Assembly: GCF_000934605.2 (NCBI RefSeq)
Contig: NZ_CP010897.2
Coordinates: 3,658,001 to 3,722,000 of the forward strand
Reading direction: 5' to 3'
From: Pandoraea vervacti
Lineage (GTDB): Bacteria > Pseudomonadota > Gammaproteobacteria > Burkholderiales > Burkholderiaceae
DNA length: 64,000 bases
In this document: piece by piece, positions 1-8,961 of the stretch
Layout: every line of letters starts with the position of its first letter
How positions within the stretch are numbered: position 1 is the first letter of the stretch
Position numbers and translations under genes: made by a program
The notes under the pieces: generated by a model
What the model was told of the DNA's origin: nothing
What the model saw: the letters and a program-made list of their open reading frames with translations, nothing else
Database searches by the model: none

Positions 1-720
1 GAGCGGGGTTTCCGGAGAGTTCAGGTACTTGGGCTCGCCTTTGTCCAGCACGCGTCCGCCAAAGGCAATCACCTGGCCCTTCGTATTGCGGATCGGGAAC
101 ATGATCCGGTCACGGAAACGGTCGTAACGTCGTTTCACGCTACCCGCCTCTGCCTTTTCGCTCTCGATGACAAGTCCGGCATCGAGCAACTGGTCGTCGC
201 GGTAGTTCTCGAACGCGGCCTCAAGGTTCTGCCATGCATCGGGGGCATAACCCAAGCCGAAATGGGCGGCAATCTCACCCGTCAGTCCGCGTCGCTTCAG
301 ATACTCGATCGCCACCGGCGAGCCGCGCAGTTGCTTGCGATAGTAGTCGCAGGCACGCGTCATGACGTCCACCAGTCCGAGCGTTTGCGCACGCTGCGCT
401 GCCGGTGCCGGGGCGCCCGGCATCGGCGCCTCACGCGGCACATCGAGCCCGACATTGCGGGCCAACTCCTCGACGGCTTCGACGAAACCGAGTCCGGCAT
501 GCTCCATCAGGAAGCTGATCGCGCTGCCGTGCGCGCCACACCCGAAGCAATGGTAGAACTGCTTGGTGGGACTTACCGTAAATGAGGGCGACTTCTCATT
601 ATGAAAGGGGCACAGCCCCATGAAGTTCGCCCCACCCTTTTTCAGCTGAACGTAACGACCCACCACCTCGACAATGTCGACGCGGTTGAGCAGGTCCTGC
701 AAAAACGACTGGGGAATCAC
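1..720 (-). CDS. dnaG: DNA primase DnaG, N-terminal part (cut by window edge)
   Basis: Makes the RNA primers used by the replisome. The 240 codons in the window carry the CHC2 zinc ribbon (C37, H40, C58, C61, with CPFHNEKSPSF and YHCFGCG) and the start of the RNA-polymerase-like catalytic core (RYDRFRDRIMFPI, then AFGGRVL). I start it at a GTG at 718-720 because the product then opens IPQSFLQDLLNRVDIVEVV, the usual DnaG N-terminus. The C-terminus lies beyond position 1. It is downstream of yqeY on the same strand with about 70 bp between them, the usual yqeY-dnaG pairing. Confidence 0.95.
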   Translation of the reverse strand, partial: MIPQSFLQDLLNRVDIVEVVGRYVQLKKGGANFMGLCPFHNEKSPSFTVSPTKQFYHCFGCGAHGSAISFLMEHAGLGFVEAVEELARNVGLDVPREAPMPGAPAPAAQRAQTLGLVDVMTRACDYYRKQLRGSPVAIEYLKRRGLTGEIAAHFGLGYAPDAWQNLEAAFENYRDDQLLDAGLVIESEKAEAGSVKRRYDRFRDRIMFPIRNTKGQVIAFGGRVLDKGEPKYLNSPETPL

Positions 721-789
721 TGGATCGGTGCCATCGCAGCGCGGCGCCGAACCATCGCAAGCGCGACGGCCCCGTACCGCACCACTGGT

Positions 790-1236
790 TTACGCAGCCA
801 ACGCCGCCTTCACTTGCGCCGACACGACGGTCATGTCGGCGCGACCGGCCAACAGGCCCTTGAGCACGCCCATCACCTTGCCCATGTCCTGCGGTCCGGC
901 GGCACCCGTTTGTGCCACCGCCGCCTTCACGGCCTGCGCGACTTCGTCTGCCGAGAGCTGCTGCGGCATGTAGACCTTGAGCACTTCGAGTTCAGCGGCC
1001 TCCTTGTCGGCCAAATCAGTGCGGCCGGCAGCCTGGAACTGGCTGATGGAATCCTTGCGTTGTTTGATCAGCTTGTCGACGATAGCGACGGTGGCGGCAT
1101 CGTCAAGCTCGATGCGCTCGTCGACTTCCTTTTGTTTGATTGCCGCAAGCAACAGACGGATGGTCCCCAATTTATCGGCGGCCTTGGCACGCATGGCCGT
1201 CTTCATGTCTTCGTTGATGCGTTCTTTCAGACTCAT
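790..1236 (-). CDS. yqeY: GatB/YqeY domain protein
   Basis: A 148-residue YqeY-family protein, related to the C-terminal tRNA-binding domain of GatB; its cellular role is not settled. It opens MSLKERINEDMKTAMRAK and carries the family helices (LRLLLAAIKQKEVDER-type segment, the AELEVLKVYMPQQLS stretch and a GKVMGVLKGLLAGRADM segment). The reading frame stays open upstream to 1368, but the ATG at 1236 gives the family N-terminus and normal length. It precedes dnaG. The usual upstream partner rpsU is not here; rpsU is found at 58.5 kb. Confidence 0.9.
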   Translation of the reverse strand: MSLKERINEDMKTAMRAKAADKLGTIRLLLAAIKQKEVDERIELDDAATVAIVDKLIKQRKDSISQFQAAGRTDLADKEAAELEVLKVYMPQQLSADEVAQAVKAAVAQTGAAGPQDMGKVMGVLKGLLAGRADMTVVSAQVKAALAA

Positions 1237-1684
1237 GAGCAGGGATTCCGGAATTCGATTACGTTTCAGTGTAGTGCATGCCGCCCCAAAGAAAAGGACG
1301 GCGACGGAGCGCCGTTTGCCGCCCGAAACCGCCGCCGCTGCACTGGCGCAGGATTGAGCGAGGCACAAAGCACAAAAACCCGCTTGGGGAGACGACCACG
1401 GATGTGATCACAAGCGGGCTCGCCGGAGACTCGGACCACCCCGGCCAAACGCCGGGTGGGCGCTTGCCTCCGTTGACGTGTCGGACGCTCAACGCACCAT
1501 AGTGCGCCGGAGCCGTCACAGGCAGGTCTACCAACAAGCGCCGAAACGATGGTTGCTGCCGATTTGGCGTCGTCTCCACGAAGGAGAGAGCGTAGCATAG
1601 CCGTCGAGTGGCCGTCTATGCCAGCGCGTCGCCTTCTCGCAGGGCATTCAACCGTCGACCATCGGCGCCCCATCCCCCGAGCCC
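1237..1684. other. Intergenic region without a recognisable gene
   Basis: I see no credible coding sequence on either strand. In particular there is no S21-like sequence upstream of yqeY. The only structured element is an inverted repeat at 1379-1418 (separate entry). Confidence 0.6.
1368..1418 (-). terminator. Putative terminator hairpin
   Basis: On the minus strand CCCGCTTG (1411-1418) pairs perfectly with CAAGCGGG (1379-1386) across a 24-nt loop and is followed by TTTTTGTG. It could end the transcript of the flavoprotein gene at 1685-2941. The long loop makes this a weak call. Confidence 0.4.
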
Positions 1685-2941
1685 TTACATGGCAGCGCCG
1701 CCAGTTCCCTGCGCCGACGGCGACCGAATGCTCTCGGACATGGCGTGGGCACACGCCACCGCCGACGCCCATGCCCACTGGAAGTTATAACCGCCGAGCC
1801 AACCCGTGACGTCGACCACCTCGCCGACGAAGTGCAGCCCGGGTTGGGACCGCGCCTCCAGGGTGGCCGACGACAACGCCCGAGTGTCCACCCCCCCGCG
1901 CGTGACTTCCGCCTTGCGCCAACCTTCCGAACCACAGGGCTTGAGCGTCCAGCCGGAGAACGCCTGCGCGAGCGCACGCAACGCCTTGTCAGGCAACTCC
2001 TGTACGCGGGCTTGCGGCGACAGGCCGCTATTGGCGACCCATGCATCGGCCAAGCGCGCCGGCACCCATTGCGCCAGCAAGTTGCTCAATTGACGTTTGG
2101 ATGTCGCCTTGGCATCAAGCAATGCAGCCTCGATGTCCGACGATGGCGCCAGATCGAGCGTAATTGGCTGTCCGGGCGTCCAGAAGCTGGATATCTGGAG
2201 AATGGCCGGTCCCGAAAGCCCGCGATGCGTGAACAGCAAGTCTTCGAGAAAACGCCCGGCGTCCTTACCCTTGCCCGTGCTGACCTCGACCTCGAGCGAC
2301 AATCCCGACAGGCCCGCGAAAGGCGCCCACGTCGACGCATCGAACATCAAGGGCACGAGCGCCGGACGCGGCTCGACAATGTCGAGGCCGAACTGCCGCG
2401 CGATGCGGTAGCCCCAATCCGTCGCGCCGATCTTCGGAATCGAGAGTCCGCCAGTCGCGATCACGAGACGTTTGGCTGCGATATGCCCCGCATCTGTCGT
2501 CAAATGATAGCGATGCAGCCCACCCGCCTCCGTATAGGTCACGGTATGGACCGCGCAGGGCATGCGCCAGTGCACATGACCGGCAGCACACTCCTTGCGC
2601 AGCATGTCGATGATGTCTTCCGCGCTTTCGTCGCAAAACAGCTGTCCGCGATGCTTTTCGTGCCAGGCAATGCGGTGACGCTTGAGCAGATCCAGAAAAT
2701 CGCGCGGCGTATAGCGTGCCAACGCCGAACGGCAGAAACGGGGATTTTCCGACAAATAATTCGCCGGCCCTGCGTTGATATTGGTGAAATTGCAGCGCCC
2801 GCCGCCTGAAATCCGGATCTTCTCCGCCAGACGTGTCGCGTGATCGATGAGCACCACGCGCAGCCCAAGCTGCCCGGCCACGGCCGCGCACATCAGGCCG
2901 GCTGCGCCAGCCCCTACAATCGCTACATCGAACTTTTCCAT
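1685..2941 (-). CDS. NAD(P)/FAD-dependent oxidoreductase, YhiN/HI0933 family
   Basis: Flavoprotein of about 418 residues. The N-terminal dinucleotide fold is clear (DVAIVGAGAAGLMCA), followed by the family segment RISGGGRCNFTN and a second nucleotide-binding stretch (VIATGGLSIPKIG). The C-terminal VDVTGWLGGYNFQWAWASG-like segment also fits the HI0933/YhiN group, whose substrate is unknown. The frame is open back to 3001, but ATG 2941 (MEKFDVAIVG) puts the fold at the very N-terminus as in relatives; ATG 2950 is an alternative. It is divergent from tsaD with a short shared upstream region. Confidence 0.88.
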   Translation of the reverse strand: MEKFDVAIVGAGAAGLMCAAVAGQLGLRVVLIDHATRLAEKIRISGGGRCNFTNINAGPANYLSENPRFCRSALARYTPRDFLDLLKRHRIAWHEKHRGQLFCDESAEDIIDMLRKECAAGHVHWRMPCAVHTVTYTEAGGLHRYHLTTDAGHIAAKRLVIATGGLSIPKIGATDWGYRIARQFGLDIVEPRPALVPLMFDASTWAPFAGLSGLSLEVEVSTGKGKDAGRFLEDLLFTHRGLSGPAILQISSFWTPGQPITLDLAPSSDIEAALLDAKATSKRQLSNLLAQWVPARLADAWVANSGLSPQARVQELPDKALRALAQAFSGWTLKPCGSEGWRKAEVTRGGVDTRALSSATLEARSQPGLHFVGEVVDVTGWLGGYNFQWAWASAVACAHAMSESIRSPSAQGTGGAAM

Positions 2942-2976
2942 GGCGCGCATTGTAACCGGCAGCCGACAGGACCGAC

Positions 2977-2985
2977 TGGTATACT
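2977..2985 (+). promoter_or_regulatory. Extended -10 element upstream of tsaD
   Basis: TGGTATACT fits an extended -10 (TGn plus TATACT at 2980-2985). No good -35 is visible. Transcription from here would give a leader of about 35-40 nt if tsaD starts at 3031, and almost no leader if it starts at 3004. Confidence 0.4.
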
Positions 2986-3030
2986 TCCCGGTTCTCCCCA
3001 TTCATGACGCCGCGCGCCTCCCCTCCCGCC

Positions 3031-4062
3031 ATGCTGGTTTTAGGCATTGAAAGCTCCTGCGACGAAACCGGGCTCGCCCTGTACGACACCGAGGCCGGGC
3101 TGCTCTCGCACGCGCTGCATTCGCAGATTGCCATGCATCGCGAGTATGGCGGCGTGGTGCCCGAACTGGCGTCACGCGACCATATCCGCCGTGCCCTGCC
3201 GCTTGCCGAGGAAGTCCTCGCGCAGGCCGGCAAGCCGCTGAGCGCCGTAGACGCCATTGCCTACACCCAAGGCCCCGGCCTCGCGGGCGCATTACTGGTC
3301 GGCGCAAGCGTTGCCAATGCCCTGGCGTTTGCGCTCGATCGTCCAGTCGTCGGCGTGCACCACCTCGAAGGCCATCTGCTGTCGCCACTGCTCGCACCGG
3401 ACGCCCCCGACTTCCCGTTCGTCGCCCTGCTGGTCTCAGGCGGGCACACGCAGTTGATGGAAGTTCGCGCCTTCGGCCAATACGCCATGCTCGGCGAGAC
3501 GCTCGACGACGCGGCGGGCGAGGCCTTCGACAAAACGGCCAAGCTGCTGGGACTCGGCTATCCGGGCGGCCCGGCGGTCTCGCGCCTGGCCGAATTCGGC
3601 ACCCCGGGGCGTTACGACCTGCCGCGACCAATGAAGCATTCGGGCAACCTCGATTTCAGCTTCAGCGGACTGAAGACTGCGGTGCTCACCCAAGTGCGCA
3701 ATCTCGGCGGCAACGTCTGCGAGCAGGAAAAGGCCGACCTCGCCCGAGGCTTTGTCGACGCCATCGTCGAAGTGCTCGTCGCCAAATCGATGGCGGCACT
3801 CAAGCAGACAGGCATGAAAACGCTGGTCGTGGCCGGCGGTGTGGGCGCCAACGCGCAGCTTCGCGCCGGATTGAACGAAGCCGCACGACGTCGCGGCTAT
3901 CGCGTGCATTACCCGGACCTCGCGTTTTGCACCGACAACGGCGCGATGATCGCTTTTGCCGGCGCGATGCGTCTCAAACACTGGCCCGACGAAGCCGACA
4001 GCGAATACGCCTACACCGTACGGCCGCGCTGGGACCTCGCCGATATCGTGCGAAGCGTCTGA
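3031..4062 (+). CDS. tsaD: tRNA N6-adenosine threonylcarbamoyltransferase TsaD
   Basis: Transfers the threonylcarbamoyl group from TC-AMP to A37 of ANN-decoding tRNAs, working with TsaB and TsaE. The 343-residue product opens MLVLGIESSCDETG. The metal ligands H111 and H115 are present (HHLEGHLLSP), as are SGGHTQL, FSFSGLKTAV, VAGGVGANAQLR and CTDNGAMIAFAG, the last holding the C-terminal metal-binding Asp. An in-frame ATG at 3004 would add nine residues rich in Pro and Ala that relatives lack, so I prefer 3031. It is followed by a strong terminator shared with folE2. Confidence 0.95.
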   Translation: MLVLGIESSCDETGLALYDTEAGLLSHALHSQIAMHREYGGVVPELASRDHIRRALPLAEEVLAQAGKPLSAVDAIAYTQGPGLAGALLVGASVANALAFALDRPVVGVHHLEGHLLSPLLAPDAPDFPFVALLVSGGHTQLMEVRAFGQYAMLGETLDDAAGEAFDKTAKLLGLGYPGGPAVSRLAEFGTPGRYDLPRPMKHSGNLDFSFSGLKTAVLTQVRNLGGNVCEQEKADLARGFVDAIVEVLVAKSMAALKQTGMKTLVVAGGVGANAQLRAGLNEAARRRGYRVHYPDLAFCTDNGAMIAFAGAMRLKHWPDEADSEYAYTVRPRWDLADIVRSV

Positions 4063-4081
4063 CGTCGGCGTCCGGCGCTGC

Positions 4082-4117
4082 CCATAAAAAAACCGCTCTG
4101 AAGAGCGGTTTTTTTGC
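4082..4117. terminator. Bidirectional terminator between tsaD and folE2
   Basis: AAAAAAACCGCTC and GAGCGGTTTTTTT form a stem closed by a 4-nt loop, with A and T tracts on both sides, so it can act on both converging transcripts. Confidence 0.9.
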
Positions 4118-4162
4118 GAGCGACGCGTCATCCACGCCGAATCAGTGCCCAATCAGGCCCAA

Positions 4163-4972
4163 TCAGGCACCCATACGCTTATCGCGCTCGATCACGGCAT
4201 ACGCGCTGTGATTGTGAATCGACTCAAAGTTCTCGGCCTGGAGCACATAAGCCACGATACGCGGTTCGTTGTTAAGACGCGTCGCCACGTCACGCACCAG
4301 ATCTTCCACGAACTTCGGATTCTCATACGCGCGCTCGGTCACGTACTTCTCGTCCGGGCGCTTGAGCAACCCCCACAGTTCGCACGACGCTTCTTCCTCG
4401 GCCATACGCACCAGATCCTCGACGGCGATATCGCCCGTGATCTCGGCATCGATCGTGATGTGCGAGCGCTGGTTGTGCGCACCGTACTGCGAAATCTTCT
4501 TAGAGCACGGGCACAGGCTTGTGACCGGCACCAGCACCTTGAGCCACACGCGCGTCTCGCCGTTGCGCACGTCGCCCATCAGCGTCACCTCATAGTCCAT
4601 CAAACTCTGGACGCCGGAGACCGGCGCCGTCTTATTGATGAAGTACGGGAACGTGACCTCGATCCGCCCGGCTTCGGCCTCCAGCTTCTCGAGCATGCTG
4701 GCGAGCATCGCGCGGAAGCCGGCGACGTCCAGCGGCGCGCGGTTCGCTTCAAGCAATGCCACGAAACGCGACATGTGCGTGCCCTTCTGGTCGGCCAGCA
4801 AATGGACGTCGAGATTGAACAGGCCGACAGTGGCTTGCACATCGCCGTCGGCCAGGCGCACCGACAACGGATGACGGACACCGCGCACACCAACGCGCTG
4901 AATCGGAATCTGCCGGGTGTCGACGGTGCTCTGCACATCCGGCATGACGAAAGCGGGATTCATCTGGTTCAT
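4163..4972 (-). CDS. folE2: GTP cyclohydrolase FolE2 (type IB)
   Basis: Converts GTP to dihydroneopterin triphosphate, the first step of folate synthesis. The 269-residue product matches the FolE2 (DUF198) family, not FolE1: it has the SLCPCSKKIS active-site cysteine region and the QRSHITIDAEI and ETRVWLKVLVPVTS stretches. FolE2 enzymes accept metals other than zinc and often serve under zinc limitation (family knowledge). It lies downstream of dxs on the same strand, but a hairpin at 5116-5145 separates the two. Confidence 0.93.
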   Translation of the reverse strand: MNQMNPAFVMPDVQSTVDTRQIPIQRVGVRGVRHPLSVRLADGDVQATVGLFNLDVHLLADQKGTHMSRFVALLEANRAPLDVAGFRAMLASMLEKLEAEAGRIEVTFPYFINKTAPVSGVQSLMDYEVTLMGDVRNGETRVWLKVLVPVTSLCPCSKKISQYGAHNQRSHITIDAEITGDIAVEDLVRMAEEEASCELWGLLKRPDEKYVTERAYENPKFVEDLVRDVATRLNNEPRIVAYVLQAENFESIHNHSAYAVIERDKRMGA

Positions 4973-5115
4973 CTAGTTTCCTTCTTTGCCGGCAAGCCGA
5001 CTGGGGGGAGGCAATGGGCAAAACGTACCCGATGCGCGACTTGCGAGCCTGCGCGGACGCCACCGGGGATGTGCCGGCGAACCCCGGCACGGGATGGGAT
5101 GCGCTATGAAAAACG

Positions 5116-5145
5116 AAACGATCCGGCGCGCGAGCCGGATCGTTT
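5116..5145 (-). terminator. Hairpin between dxs and folE2
   Basis: AAACGATCCGGC (5116-5127) and GCCGGATCGTTT (5134-5145) form a perfect 12-bp stem with a 6-nt loop. It sits just after the dxs stop and could terminate or attenuate read-through into folE2. Confidence 0.7.
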
Positions 5146-5169
5146 GGACACTCAGGACTTCCGGGCGAT

Positions 5170-7083
5170 TCAGGCGACGAGTTTCGTCGTCTTGCCGGCC
5201 GCCTGCGAGGTGTCGACCGGCTGGAGATCGAACCGCTCGCAGATCGACTTGGCGATGCCTGCGGCATCGAGACCCACTCCTGAGAGCAGCAGTGCCGGGT
5301 CGCCATGATCGATGAAACGATCAGGCAGGCCCAATTGTAGTACGGGTCGGTTACCCCCGCCGGCGAGCAGGGATTCTGCGACAGCAGAACCCGCGCCACC
5401 CATGATGCTGCCCTCTTCGACCGTCACGAGGTAGTCGTGCGTCTTCGCCAGACGCGCAATCAGTTCGTCGTCGATCGGCTTGACGAAACGCATGTCGGCC
5501 ACCGTGGCGTCGAGCGTCTGCGCCGCTGCCAGCGACGGCGCCACCATGCTGCCAAAAGCCAGAATCGCGACGCGGCGTCCGGCTTGCGCCTGACTCTCGC
5601 GACGCACAATGCCCTTGCCGATCGGCAGTGCCGTCATCGTCTGCTCGATCGCGGCGCCCGTTCCTGCACCACGCGGATAGCGCACGGCCGACGGTCCGTC
5701 GATCTGCACGCCCGTGTAGAGCATCTGACGGCATTCGTTCTCGTCCGACGGGGCCATGATGACCATGTTCGGGATGCAACGCAGGAACGGAATGTCATAA
5801 GCCCCGGCGTGCGTCGCACCGTCTGCGCCCACGAGCCCCGAACGATCCAGCGCAAAGACGACCGGCAGATTTTGCAGGGCGATATCGTGGATCAGTTGGT
5901 CATAGCCGCGTTGCAGGAACGTCGAGTAGATGGCGACGATGGGCTTGAGACCTTCCGTTGCCATACCGCCCGCGAACGTCACCGCGTGCTGCTCGGCAAT
6001 GCCCACGTCGTAGTAGCGATCGGGAAACCGCTTTTCGAATTCGACGAGGCCGGAGCCTTCGCGCATGGCCGGGGTGATGCCCACGATGCGCTTGTCGACG
6101 GCCGCGATGTCGCAGAGCCATTCCCCGAACACCTGCGTATAGGTCTTCTTGCTACTCGTGCTCGGCTTGATGCCTTCGGCCGGATTGAACTTGCCCGGAC
6201 CGTGATACAGCACCGGATCCGCCTCGGCGAGCTTGTAACCGTAACCCTTGCGCGTGACGACGTGCAGGAACTGCGGCCCTTTGAGATTCTTGATGTTCTC
6301 GAGCGTCGGAATCAGCGAGTCGAGATCATGGCCGTCGATGGGGCCGATGTAGTTAAAGCCGAACTCCTCGAACATCGTGGCCGGCACCACCATGCCTTTC
6401 GCATGCTCCTCGAACTTGCGCGCCAGCTCCAGCACCGGCGGCGCCACGCTTAGCACCTTCTCCACGCCCTTTTTCGCTGCCGCGTAGAAGCGCCCCGACA
6501 TCAGGCGGGCGAGATAGCGGTTGAGCGCGCCGACCGGCGGCGAAATCGACATGTCGTTGTCGTTCAGGATGACCAGCAGCGGCACATCTTCGTGCACGCC
6601 GGCGTTGTTCATCGCTTCGAACGCCATACCGGCCGTCATCGAACCGTCGCCAATCACAGCGATACCGAAGCGGTTCTCGCCCTTCGTGCGTGCGCCGAGC
6701 GCCATGCCGAGCGCCGCCGAGATCGACGTGCTCGAATGCGCCGTGCCGAACGTGTCGTACGGCGACTCGTCGCGCTTCGGAAATCCGGAGATGCCGCCCA
6801 GTTGACGCAGCGAACCCATCGCGTCGCGACGACCGGTCAGGATCTTGTGCGGATAGCTCTGGTGGCCCACATCCCAGACAATGCGATCTTCCGGCGTGTT
6901 GAAGACGTAGTGCAGCGCAATCGTCAGTTCGACCGTGCCGAGGTTGGACGACAGGTGGCCGCCCGTACGCGACACGCTCTCGAGCACGAAAGCCCGCAGC
7001 TCTTCGGCCAGCGGCGCGAGTTGGCGACGCTCCAGACGCCGCAGATCGGCCGGGTCATCGATAGTATTTAGAAGTTCGTACAT
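5170..7083 (-). CDS. dxs: 1-deoxy-D-xylulose-5-phosphate synthase
   Basis: Thiamine-diphosphate enzyme joining pyruvate and glyceraldehyde 3-phosphate, the first step of the MEP isoprenoid pathway. The 637 residues show the ThDP motif GDGSMTAGMAFEAMNNAG continuing to ILNDNDMSIS, the central GYGYKLAE region, and the transketolase-like pyrimidine domain (VGIAEQHAVTFAGGMA, FALDRSGLVGADGATHAG). Length and order match the family. It follows ispA and xseB on the same strand, the common Burkholderiales isoprenoid cluster. Confidence 0.97.
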   Translation of the reverse strand: MYELLNTIDDPADLRRLERRQLAPLAEELRAFVLESVSRTGGHLSSNLGTVELTIALHYVFNTPEDRIVWDVGHQSYPHKILTGRRDAMGSLRQLGGISGFPKRDESPYDTFGTAHSSTSISAALGMALGARTKGENRFGIAVIGDGSMTAGMAFEAMNNAGVHEDVPLLVILNDNDMSISPPVGALNRYLARLMSGRFYAAAKKGVEKVLSVAPPVLELARKFEEHAKGMVVPATMFEEFGFNYIGPIDGHDLDSLIPTLENIKNLKGPQFLHVVTRKGYGYKLAEADPVLYHGPGKFNPAEGIKPSTSSKKTYTQVFGEWLCDIAAVDKRIVGITPAMREGSGLVEFEKRFPDRYYDVGIAEQHAVTFAGGMATEGLKPIVAIYSTFLQRGYDQLIHDIALQNLPVVFALDRSGLVGADGATHAGAYDIPFLRCIPNMVIMAPSDENECRQMLYTGVQIDGPSAVRYPRGAGTGAAIEQTMTALPIGKGIVRRESQAQAGRRVAILAFGSMVAPSLAAAQTLDATVADMRFVKPIDDELIARLAKTHDYLVTVEEGSIMGGAGSAVAESLLAGGGNRPVLQLGLPDRFIDHGDPALLLSGVGLDAAGIAKSICERFDLQPVDTSQAAGKTTKLVA

Positions 7084-7326
7084 CGTCGTTCCATATATAG
7101 GCGTTCTTTACCGGGCAGCGCCCCCTGTGAGCTGTCCCCGATCTCCTGCCGGTGCGTTCTGTGGGGAGATCGCGCCGACCCTCCATGCCCCTTGCATATT
7201 TCTGTTGCATGCGGCCCCGCAAACGCGTTGCGGCCAGTCTGCCGGGACCGTTCAGAACCTCACTTCAACCGCCATCGCATCCTGACGGCTGCGAACAAGC
7301 GGCTAACTTCTCTTACCTTGTCACGC

Positions 7327-8223
7327 TCAATTAATGCGATCGACCACATAATCGGCCAGCGCACGCAGCCGGTCGGCGTTGCCGAGCGACGCGCTCGCCG
7401 CGTGGGCGTCCGCACGCAGTTTCTCGGCATAGCCACGCGCCCCTTCGAGGCCCATCAGCGACACGTAGGTGGGCTTGTCGTTAGCGGCGTCCTTGCCTGC
7501 CGTCTTGCCCAGTGTGGCCGAATCGGCTGTCGTATCGAGAATGTCGTCCACCACCTGGAATGCGAGTCCGACCGCTGCCGCGTAAGCATCGAGCGCGACG
7601 GTCTCGTCGTCCGACAGTGCACGACCGCAAATCGCCCCCATGCGCAGCGACGCGCGCAACAGAGCCCCCGTCTTCAGGCGGTGCATGTTTTCCAGTTGCG
7701 ACTGCGTCAGCTTGATGCCGACGCTTTCCAGATCGATGGCCTGGCCACCCGCCATGCCCAGTGCACCCGAGGCCACGGCCAGTTCGCGCACCAGCGCCAG
7801 CGATTGCGCGGCGCTCAGATCGCTCGTGGCTTCGCCCAGCAAGGCGAATGCCTGCGTTTGCAGCCCGTCGCCGGCGAGCAAACCCGTCGCTTCGTCGTAC
7901 TGCACGTGCACGGTCGGCTTGCCGCGACGCAGATCGTCGTCGTCCATACACGGCAGGTCGTCGTGCACCAGCGAATAGGCATGGATCATTTCGACGGCGC
8001 ATGCCGCACGGTCCAATGCCGCCTCGCTCGCCTGCGTCACTTCCCCCGCCGCGAAGCAGAGCAGCGGACGCACCCGCTTGCCGCCGCCGAGCACGGCATA
8101 ACGCATCGATTCGTTGAGTCGCGCCGAGCCGCCATCGGTCGCCTTGGGCAGGGCCGCGTCGAGCGCCTGTTCCACACGGGCCTGTACTGCCTGCATCCAG
8201 GCCTTGATATTCTGATCCGCCAT
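7327..8223 (-). CDS. ispA: Farnesyl diphosphate synthase (polyprenyl synthetase family)
   Basis: Condenses isopentenyl diphosphate with DMAPP and GPP to give farnesyl diphosphate. The 298 residues hold the first aspartate-rich motif within VHDDLPCMDDDDLRRGKPT, the GGGKRVRPLL diphosphate-binding loop and the second motif DDILDTTADSATLGKTAGKD. The short form with two residues between the first-motif aspartates fits bacterial IspA. It lies between xseB and dxs; the 240-bp gap on the xseB side holds a tandem AACGTT repeat array. Confidence 0.95.
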   Translation of the reverse strand: MADQNIKAWMQAVQARVEQALDAALPKATDGGSARLNESMRYAVLGGGKRVRPLLCFAAGEVTQASEAALDRAACAVEMIHAYSLVHDDLPCMDDDDLRRGKPTVHVQYDEATGLLAGDGLQTQAFALLGEATSDLSAAQSLALVRELAVASGALGMAGGQAIDLESVGIKLTQSQLENMHRLKTGALLRASLRMGAICGRALSDDETVALDAYAAAVGLAFQVVDDILDTTADSATLGKTAGKDAANDKPTYVSLMGLEGARGYAEKLRADAHAASASLGNADRLRALADYVVDRIN

Positions 8224-8261
8224 CGTCTTCGTCCTGCACGTGCCCTTTGGGCCGTGTGTGT

Positions 8262-8376
8262 TAGTGCGCGTTAATACGTGTTAATGCGCTTAACGCTTGT
8301 GAGCGTTTCGCCTGTCAACGTTCGCTAACGTTCATTAACGTTGATTAACGTTCGTCAGCGTTTGCCAACGCGTGTT
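8262..8376. repeat. Degenerate 10-11 bp tandem repeats with a TAACGTT core
   Basis: At least nine units are recognisable. The best run is TAACGTTCAT, TAACGTTGAT, TAACGTTCGT around 8325-8355, flanked by decayed units such as TTAATGCGC, TTAACGCTTGT and CAGCGTTTGC. Unit length is close to one helical turn. The array lies in the gap between xseB and ispA. Confidence 0.75.
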
Positions 8377-8463
8377 ATCGAGGCGCCCCGGCATCGCGGA
8401 ACGCCCTGGGTCGTGGGTCACCTTGCGGTGTTGCCATAACGTAAGCTCGGTCGGACCCGGAAC

Positions 8464-8733
8464 TCAGAACTCGTCGCGCGCGACGTCGAGCGGCTTGAGC
8501 GTCTCGCCTTCGAGCACCTTCACCTGATGCTCCACCTTCTCGAGCAAACCCTGGCAGTATTTCACCAGCACAGCCCCCCGGCGGTAGGCGCTCAGCGACT
8601 CTTCGAGTCCCAGCTCACCACCTTCCATGCGTCCGACAAGCTTTTCCAGCTCGGCTAGCGCAGCCTCATAGGTCTCGGGCAGGTCTTGCGGCGCGTCGGG
8701 CGCCGCGTCTTGCGACTTTGCAGTCTTGGCCAT
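8464..8733 (-). CDS. xseB: Exodeoxyribonuclease VII small subunit
   Basis: Small subunit of the single-strand exonuclease XseAB. The 89-residue product has the family core ETYEAALAELEKLVGRMEGGELGLEESLSAY-type helices and ends VKVLEGETLKPLD. The first about 20 residues (MAKTAKSQDAAPDAPQ) are a low-complexity extension. It is the first gene of the xseB-ispA-dxs cluster and is divergent from the Rieske oxygenase gene. Confidence 0.92.
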   Translation of the reverse strand: MAKTAKSQDAAPDAPQDLPETYEAALAELEKLVGRMEGGELGLEESLSAYRRGAVLVKYCQGLLEKVEHQVKVLEGETLKPLDVARDEF

Positions 8734-8885
8734 AAACGCAAAATTCGGGTCGAATGTTCCATTTTACGGCAAAAGCACACTAGCTCGCAGAGCGTAAATT
8801 GCCTCAAAACCGGTCGGGATGACATTTTTCGGACATTATTTAACGTAAATCATGGACTTAGCAGCCCCCGAATGTCTAGACCGGG

Positions 8886-8891
8886 TATAAT
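8886..8891 (+). promoter_or_regulatory. Possible -10 box for the Rieske oxygenase gene
   Basis: TATAAT about 70 bp ahead of the ATG at 8962. No convincing -35 lies 16-18 bp upstream, so this rests on the hexamer alone. Confidence 0.35.
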
Positions 8892-8961
8892 CGTCGGTTC
8901 CCCTAAATCGATTTTTCGATGGTTGGGTTGTTCACTGCTTTCAAGCTAGACGGGAGTGGGA

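Noticed and set aside
8262..8376. CRISPR array
   Set aside because: Units are only 10-11 bp, contiguous and degenerate, without spacers. No cas genes or true CRISPR repeats were seen anywhere in the window.
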